A stretch of DNA of 12,371 bases, from contig DDSR01000016.1 in NCBI GenBank assembly GCA_002343455.1, forward strand, positions 1,356-13,726, read 5' to 3'. Source of the stretch: Deltaproteobacteria bacterium UBA2385 (GTDB taxonomy: Bacteria; Myxococcota_A; UBA796; UBA2385). Within the stretch, counting starts at the first letter, position 1; every line of letters starts with the position of its first letter. The position numbers were made by a program, and so were the translations under genes. Of the stretch, positions 8,617 through 12,371 are shown in pieces. The notes beneath the pieces are model-generated. The model did not search any database and was not told where the DNA came from. It was given only the letters and a program-made list of their open reading frames with translations.

Positions 8617-9229
8617 TCCTCCCGACGCGCCCTGGGGATGGCAGACGCACGTCTTGAAGGCGGGGCGGGCTTGGCTGAACGACCCTGCCGCCGACAACCG
8701 GAACGCCAAGGACGCGAAGCCCTTCTGGAACGACTACCGAGACGAAATCGGCGAGGCGTTCGGGTACATCTGCTGCTACACCGTCGTCTACATCGCCAAC
8801 GGCGAGGCCGACCACTTCATCCCGTGGGCCGGCGTTCGTGGGAGCCGCAAGGCGCATCTCGCCTACCAGTGGTCCAACATTCGCTACTCGGACGGATGGA
8901 TCAACAAGTCGAAGGGATCGTCAACGTTCCCAGACCCGTTCGTTGTGCAGGATGACTGGTTCGAACTCCGTCTCCCGGACTTGGAGCTGTACGCCACGGG
9001 GAAGCACCCGCCCGACCAAGACGGCGCTATTCAGAACCTCCTGAAGCGCGTCAAAGACGACACGCGAGTCATGAAAACGCGGAGGGCGTACTTTCGTCAG
9101 TACAAGGAAGGGATTCGGCCTATCGAGCTTGTCGATAGAGAGGCACCGCTCCTCGGCCGGGCGCTCCGGGCACACCCGGACGAGCTTCTGCCGGCGGACC
9201 TCCTTCGCCTTCAGGCGGGCACCCTATGA
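8603..9229 (+). CDS. HNH-type endonuclease candidate, PtuB-like
   Basis: A 208-residue small protein with an HNH-like core in the order seen in PtuB-type nucleases. It has ICCYT (C57, C58), a gap, ADHFIPW (D70, H71, P74), AYQWSNIR (N92), then INKSKG (N101, K102, K104) and TFPDPF. H71 is the expected general base, and N92 and N101 the other core polar positions. In PtuB-like proteins the second segment usually carries a CxxCN pair. Here it reads SDGWIN, so that zinc knuckle has lost its cysteines. The gene overlaps the ATPase by 14 bases and ends in an ATGA overlap with pglZ, so it is coupled on both sides. It is expected to work with the ATPase as a DNA-cutting effector. Codons are less GC-biased than in the backbone (six of 19 sampled from 9062 end in A or T). 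Nuclease activity is inferred, and a degenerate, inactive fold is possible. Confidence 0.7.
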   Translation: MRHVDPPDAPWGWQTHVLKAGRAWLNDPAADNRNAKDAKPFWNDYRDEIGEAFGYICCYTVVYIANGEADHFIPWAGVRGSRKAHLAYQWSNIRYSDGWINKSKGSSTFPDPFVVQDDWFELRLPDLELYATGKHPPDQDGAIQNLLKRVKDDTRVMKTRRAYFRQYKEGIRPIELVDREAPLLGRALRAHPDELLPADLLRLQAGTL

Positions 9230-11532
9230 ACGTCCTCGACGCCCTCGCGGCCCGCCTTGCCTCGGCCACCGCGCACAACCACGCCACCGAGCACGCGCCC
9301 GTCGCCGTGCTCTGGACCGACGGTGACCGCAAGTGGGAGCCCGCGCTGTCGGCGCTGCGCGCCCGCCTGCCGAACCTCTGGACCCTCGGCGAGTACGACC
9401 CCGCCGCCAACCAGGGGCCGGCGGCCTGGGTCAAATGGCGGCTCGGCAGCGTGGCGGCTGGCGACCCCGCGCCGGTGATCTACCTGCCCGGCGTGCGCCG
9501 CCTCCAGTTCCGGTCGCTGGAGGACTTTCCCGAGGCGTACAAGCCCATCGCGGAGCTCCAGTTCCGTGGGACGTGGTGGACCCAGCAGAACGGCAAGGAC
9601 TGGACCCCGCTCGCGTTCCTCACGAGCAAGAAGGGCGGCCTGGGCCTGTCCGTCGCCGAAGACCAGGCCACGGTGACCGCGCTGGAGCGGCTGGTCGTGC
9701 GCGTGCTCGACGCCGACGTGGCCGAGCTGAAGAAACCGTCGCGCCTCGAAGCCGAGCACTTCGTCGCGCTGCTCACCGACGACCTCGAAGGCGACCTGCT
9801 CGACTGGCTCGACGACCCCGAGGGTGTGCGGAAGGGCTGCCCCGACGACGAGTGGACCGTGTTCAGGGACTTCGTGCGCCAGCGCCTCGACGTGGACCTC
9901 GATCGAGACGGGGCCATCGTCGTCGCCGAGCGCCTGGCCGCCCGCAGCGGCGGGTGGGCGAAGGTCTGGAAGCGGTACGCCGACGCCGTGTCCGAGACGA
10001 ACTACGCCCGCGTCCACCTCGCGCTCGAGAAGGTGCGGCCTCCGCAGGTGATGTTCGCTGATCAGAGCACCTACCCAGCGCACAACGAGCAGCAGGAGCA
10101 GGCGCTCCGCAAGGCGCTCACCGACCTCGGCGAGCTGCCCGAGGCCAAGGCCCGCGAGAAGCTGCGCGCCCTGGAGGCCGAGCACGCCCCCCGGCGCGGT
10201 TGGGTGTGGGCGAAGCTCGGCAAGGCCCGCATGGCGGCCGTGCTCCAGCACCTCGTCGCCCTCGCCGATGCGACCGAGGCCCCGGTGGGCGGCGGCACCC
10301 GCGACACCCTCGCCGGCTGGTACGCCGAGGCCGGCTACAAGGCCGACGCCGCCGCGCTGTCAGCGCTGGCGCTCGCCGAACACGCCGACGGGGCCGCGAT
10401 CCAGGCCGCCGTCCGCGCGCTGTACCTGCCGTGGCTCCAGCGGGCCGCCGACCGGCTCGCCGACGTGGTGAAGGTGGAGGGCTACCCCGCACCCGACGCG
10501 GTGCCCGTCGAGGACGGGACCTGCCTGCTGTTCGCCGACGGGCTGCGCTGGGACGTGGGGGCTGCGCTCGCGGCCCGGCTGGTCGCCGCCGGCCGCCGGG
10601 TCGCCCAGGACGGCCGCTGGGTGGCCTTCCCACCCGTCACCGGGACCTCCAAGCCCGACGTGTCCCCGATCCGCGACCAGCTCGGCGGCGGCTCCGGGGC
10701 CGGCACGTTCAACCCGAGCGTGAAGGCGACCGGCAAGGTGCTGGACAGCGCGACCTTCGGCAAGCTCATGGCCGCGGCCGGCGTGCAGGTGCTCGGCGGC
10801 AACGACACCGGCGACCCATCGGGCCGCGCCTGGACCGAGTTCGGCGACATCGACAAGTACGGCCACAAGCACGGGTGCAAGACGGCCCGCCACGTCGAGG
10901 ACCAGCTTCGCGAGCTGGAGCAGCGCGTGGCCGAGCTGCTGGACGCCGGCTGGAAGCAGGTCCGCGTGACCACCGACCACGGCTGGCTCCTCGTGCCGGG
11001 CGGCCTGCCGAGCACCAGCCTGCCCGGCTGGCTCACCGACGCCCGCTGGCAGCGGTGCGCGCTCGCCAAGGCCACGAGCCAGGTGGACCTGCCCGCGCTC
11101 CCCTGGGCCTGGGACCCCCACGTCTCCGTCGCCTACCCGCCGGGCGTGGACGCCTTCTCCATCCAGACCGGCAACTCCCGCGAGTACGCCCACGGCGGGC
11201 TCACCTTGCAGGAGTGCTACACACCGGTCCTCACCGTGACCCTCGACCGGCCTGCCGTGGACGGCAAGCTGGGCGACCTGAAGTGGGTCGGCCTGCGCTG
11301 CAAGGTGACCGTGCAGACCACCGCCGCCGGCCTGCGCCTCGACCTGCGCGCCAAGGTCGCCGACGCCTCCAGCAGCCTGCTGGACGCCCCCAAGGCGGTC
11401 GGCGCGGACGGCACCGCGTCGGCCCTCGTCCCCGACGACGGCAAGGAGGGCACCGCCGCCTTCGCCGTGCTCCTCGCGCCGGACGGCTCCGTCCTCGACA
11501 AGCGACCCACGACCATCGGAGGCGACGCATGA
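9226..11532 (+). CDS. pglZ: PglZ, BREX alkaline-phosphatase-superfamily protein
   Basis: A 768-residue PglZ, a BREX core protein with an alkaline-phosphatase-like domain, probably metal-dependent and acting with PglX, BrxB and BrxC. The N-terminal region has VAVLWTDGD and EYDPAANQGPAAWVKWRLG, typical of PglZ. The phosphatase core begins with LLFADGLRWD (D438 to D443), a metal-ligand-type D-G-x-R motif. TGTSKPD follows at 472-478, in the area where the nucleophile is usually found, and then TDHGW at 583-587 (D584, H585), a second metal-binding block. HGGLTLQECYTPVL precedes a beta-rich C-terminal domain. The start ATG at 9226 overlaps the HNH stop and has only a weak AGGCGG upstream, so it may depend on coupling. 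Codon use returns to the strong GC-ending backbone pattern. Position and motifs agree. Confidence 0.92.
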   Translation: MNVLDALAARLASATAHNHATEHAPVAVLWTDGDRKWEPALSALRARLPNLWTLGEYDPAANQGPAAWVKWRLGSVAAGDPAPVIYLPGVRRLQFRSLEDFPEAYKPIAELQFRGTWWTQQNGKDWTPLAFLTSKKGGLGLSVAEDQATVTALERLVVRVLDADVAELKKPSRLEAEHFVALLTDDLEGDLLDWLDDPEGVRKGCPDDEWTVFRDFVRQRLDVDLDRDGAIVVAERLAARSGGWAKVWKRYADAVSETNYARVHLALEKVRPPQVMFADQSTYPAHNEQQEQALRKALTDLGELPEAKAREKLRALEAEHAPRRGWVWAKLGKARMAAVLQHLVALADATEAPVGGGTRDTLAGWYAEAGYKADAAALSALALAEHADGAAIQAAVRALYLPWLQRAADRLADVVKVEGYPAPDAVPVEDGTCLLFADGLRWDVGAALAARLVAAGRRVAQDGRWVAFPPVTGTSKPDVSPIRDQLGGGSGAGTFNPSVKATGKVLDSATFGKLMAAAGVQVLGGNDTGDPSGRAWTEFGDIDKYGHKHGCKTARHVEDQLRELEQRVAELLDAGWKQVRVTTDHGWLLVPGGLPSTSLPGWLTDARWQRCALAKATSQVDLPALPWAWDPHVSVAYPPGVDAFSIQTGNSREYAHGGLTLQECYTPVLTVTLDRPAVDGKLGDLKWVGLRCKVTVQTTAAGLRLDLRAKVADASSSLLDAPKAVGADGTASALVPDDGKEGTAAFAVLLAPDGSVLDKRPTTIGGDA
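11518..11522 (+). promoter_or_regulatory. Ribosome binding site of brxL
   Basis: GGAGG lies inside the last codons of pglZ, six bases before the ATG at 11529. It supports that ATG, which overlaps the pglZ stop, as the brxL start. Confidence 0.7.
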
Positions 11533-12371
11533 GCACGCCGCTCGACGACCTCGACCGTCAGACCGCGAGCGCCTTCGAGGGCTTCGTCGTCCGCAAGGAC
11601 CTCGTGCGCTCGTTCTCGCGCCAATACCCGGTGCCCACCTACGTCGCCGAGTTCCTGCTGGGCCGCTACTGCGCGACCACCGACGAGGCCGAGATCGCCG
11701 AAGGCTTGCAGATCGTGGCTCGGCAGCTCCAGAGCCGCAGCGTGCGCGCGGGCGAGGAGGAGCTGTTCAAGGCCCGCGCCCGCGAGCAGGGCACCGTCCG
11801 CATCATCGACCTCGTGTCCGCGCGCCTGGACGCCAAGACCGACAGCTACCTCGTCGAGCTTCCGAGCCTGCGCCTGCGCGACGTTCGCATCACCCCCGAG
11901 CTGGTCCGCCAGCACGAACGGATGCTGACCGGCGGCTTCTACGCCGAGGTGGAGCTGGAGTACGACGCCGCCATCGCCCAGGAGGCCAGCGGGCGGCCGT
12001 TCGGTGTGGCGTCGCTGCGCGAAATCCAGCTCTCCAAGCGCGACGTGCTCGGCACGCTCGCCGAGGGCCGCCGCCAGTTCTCGACCGCCGACTGGAAGCG
12101 CCTGCTGCTCCGCAGCATCGGGCTGGAGGCCGACCGGCTGACCGAGCGCCAGAAGGACGCGATCCTGCTCCGCATGGTCCCCTTCGTGGAGCGCAACTAC
12201 AACCTCGTCGAGCTGGGTCCGCGCGGCACGGGCAAGAGCCACCTGTACCAGCAGGTGTCGCCCTACGCGCACCTCATCTCCGGGGGCAAGGCCACCGTCG
12301 CCCGCATGTTCGTGAACAACGCCAACGGCCAGCGCGGGCTCGTCTGCCAGTACGACGTGGTGTGCTTCGAC
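11529..12371 (+). CDS. brxL: BrxL, Lon-like AAA+ protein, N-terminal part (3' truncated by the window)
   Basis: An open frame of exactly 281 codons runs off the window without a stop. It encodes the N-terminal part of BrxL, the last core gene of type 1 BREX, an AAA+ protein related to Lon that forms ring assemblies on DNA. It starts MSTPLDDLDRQTASAFEGFV. The N-terminal domain has RQYPVPTYVAEFLLGRYCAT, then the conserved-looking LVELPSLRLRDVRI and LTGGFYAEVELEY. Walker A is GPRGTGKSH at 230-238, preceded by ERNYNLVEL. The last residues, QYDVVCFD, are the start of Walker B. The full protein is usually near 680-700 residues, so more than half, including the Lon-like C-terminal domain, lies downstream. 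The start overlaps the pglZ stop (ATGA). Confidence 0.92.
   Translation, partial: MSTPLDDLDRQTASAFEGFVVRKDLVRSFSRQYPVPTYVAEFLLGRYCATTDEAEIAEGLQIVARQLQSRSVRAGEEELFKARAREQGTVRIIDLVSARLDAKTDSYLVELPSLRLRDVRITPELVRQHERMLTGGFYAEVELEYDAAIAQEASGRPFGVASLREIQLSKRDVLGTLAEGRRQFSTADWKRLLLRSIGLEADRLTERQKDAILLRMVPFVERNYNLVELGPRGTGKSHLYQQVSPYAHLISGGKATVARMFVNNANGQRGLVCQYDVVCFD

Noticed and set aside
1..12371. CRISPR arrays, tRNA or rRNA genes, insertion sequences, attachment sites
   Set aside because: Coding sequence is continuous with a maximum gap of 20 bases. I saw no spaced direct repeats, transposase motifs, terminal inverted repeats or RNA gene patterns.

Overview
The window lies inside one long operon, all on the + strand, that reads as a type 1 BREX (bacteriophage exclusion) phage-defence island. 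The order is brxB (3' end only), brxC, pglX, two non-BREX genes, pglZ, brxL (5' part only). brxA would be expected just upstream, outside the window. The DNA is very GC-rich, and in the BREX backbone nearly every codon ends in G or C (19 of 19 in a sample of brxC from 1083). This fits a high-GC bacterium such as a myxobacterium, planctomycete, actinomycete or high-GC proteobacterium. The sequence alone does not let me choose among these.

Layout: 1-375 is the C-terminal part of BrxB. 372-3821 is BrxC, a large P-loop ATPase. 3842-7093 is PglX, an adenine-specific DNA methyltransferase. 7090-8616 is an ABC/AAA_21-type ATPase. 8603-9229 is a small HNH-type nuclease candidate. 9226-11532 is PglZ, an alkaline-phosphatase-superfamily protein. 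11529-12371 is the first 281 codons of BrxL, a Lon-like AAA+ protein that runs off the end. Most junctions are ATGA stop/start overlaps. The largest gap is 20 bases, so no intergenic stretch is long enough to hold a hidden gene, and I see no internal promoter or terminator.

How it works together: PglX is expected to methylate host DNA at a specific motif and to mark self. BrxB, BrxC, PglZ and BrxL form the rest of the machinery that blocks replication of unmarked phage DNA. The notable part is the ATPase and HNH pair between pglX and pglZ. It resembles the PtuA/PtuB pair of Septu (also the effector pair of some retrons) and is translationally coupled to the BREX genes on both sides. BREX has no well-defined nuclease effector of its own, so a nested, co-expressed ATPase-nuclease module may be a second defence layer or a BREX-linked effector.

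A second notable feature is mosaic composition. The middle of pglX (about 5041-6290), covering methylase motif IV and the probable target-recognition region, has clearly less GC-biased codons than either flank. The inserted ATPase and HNH genes are also milder than the backbone. Both patterns fit replacement or insertion of variable modules in a conserved BREX frame.
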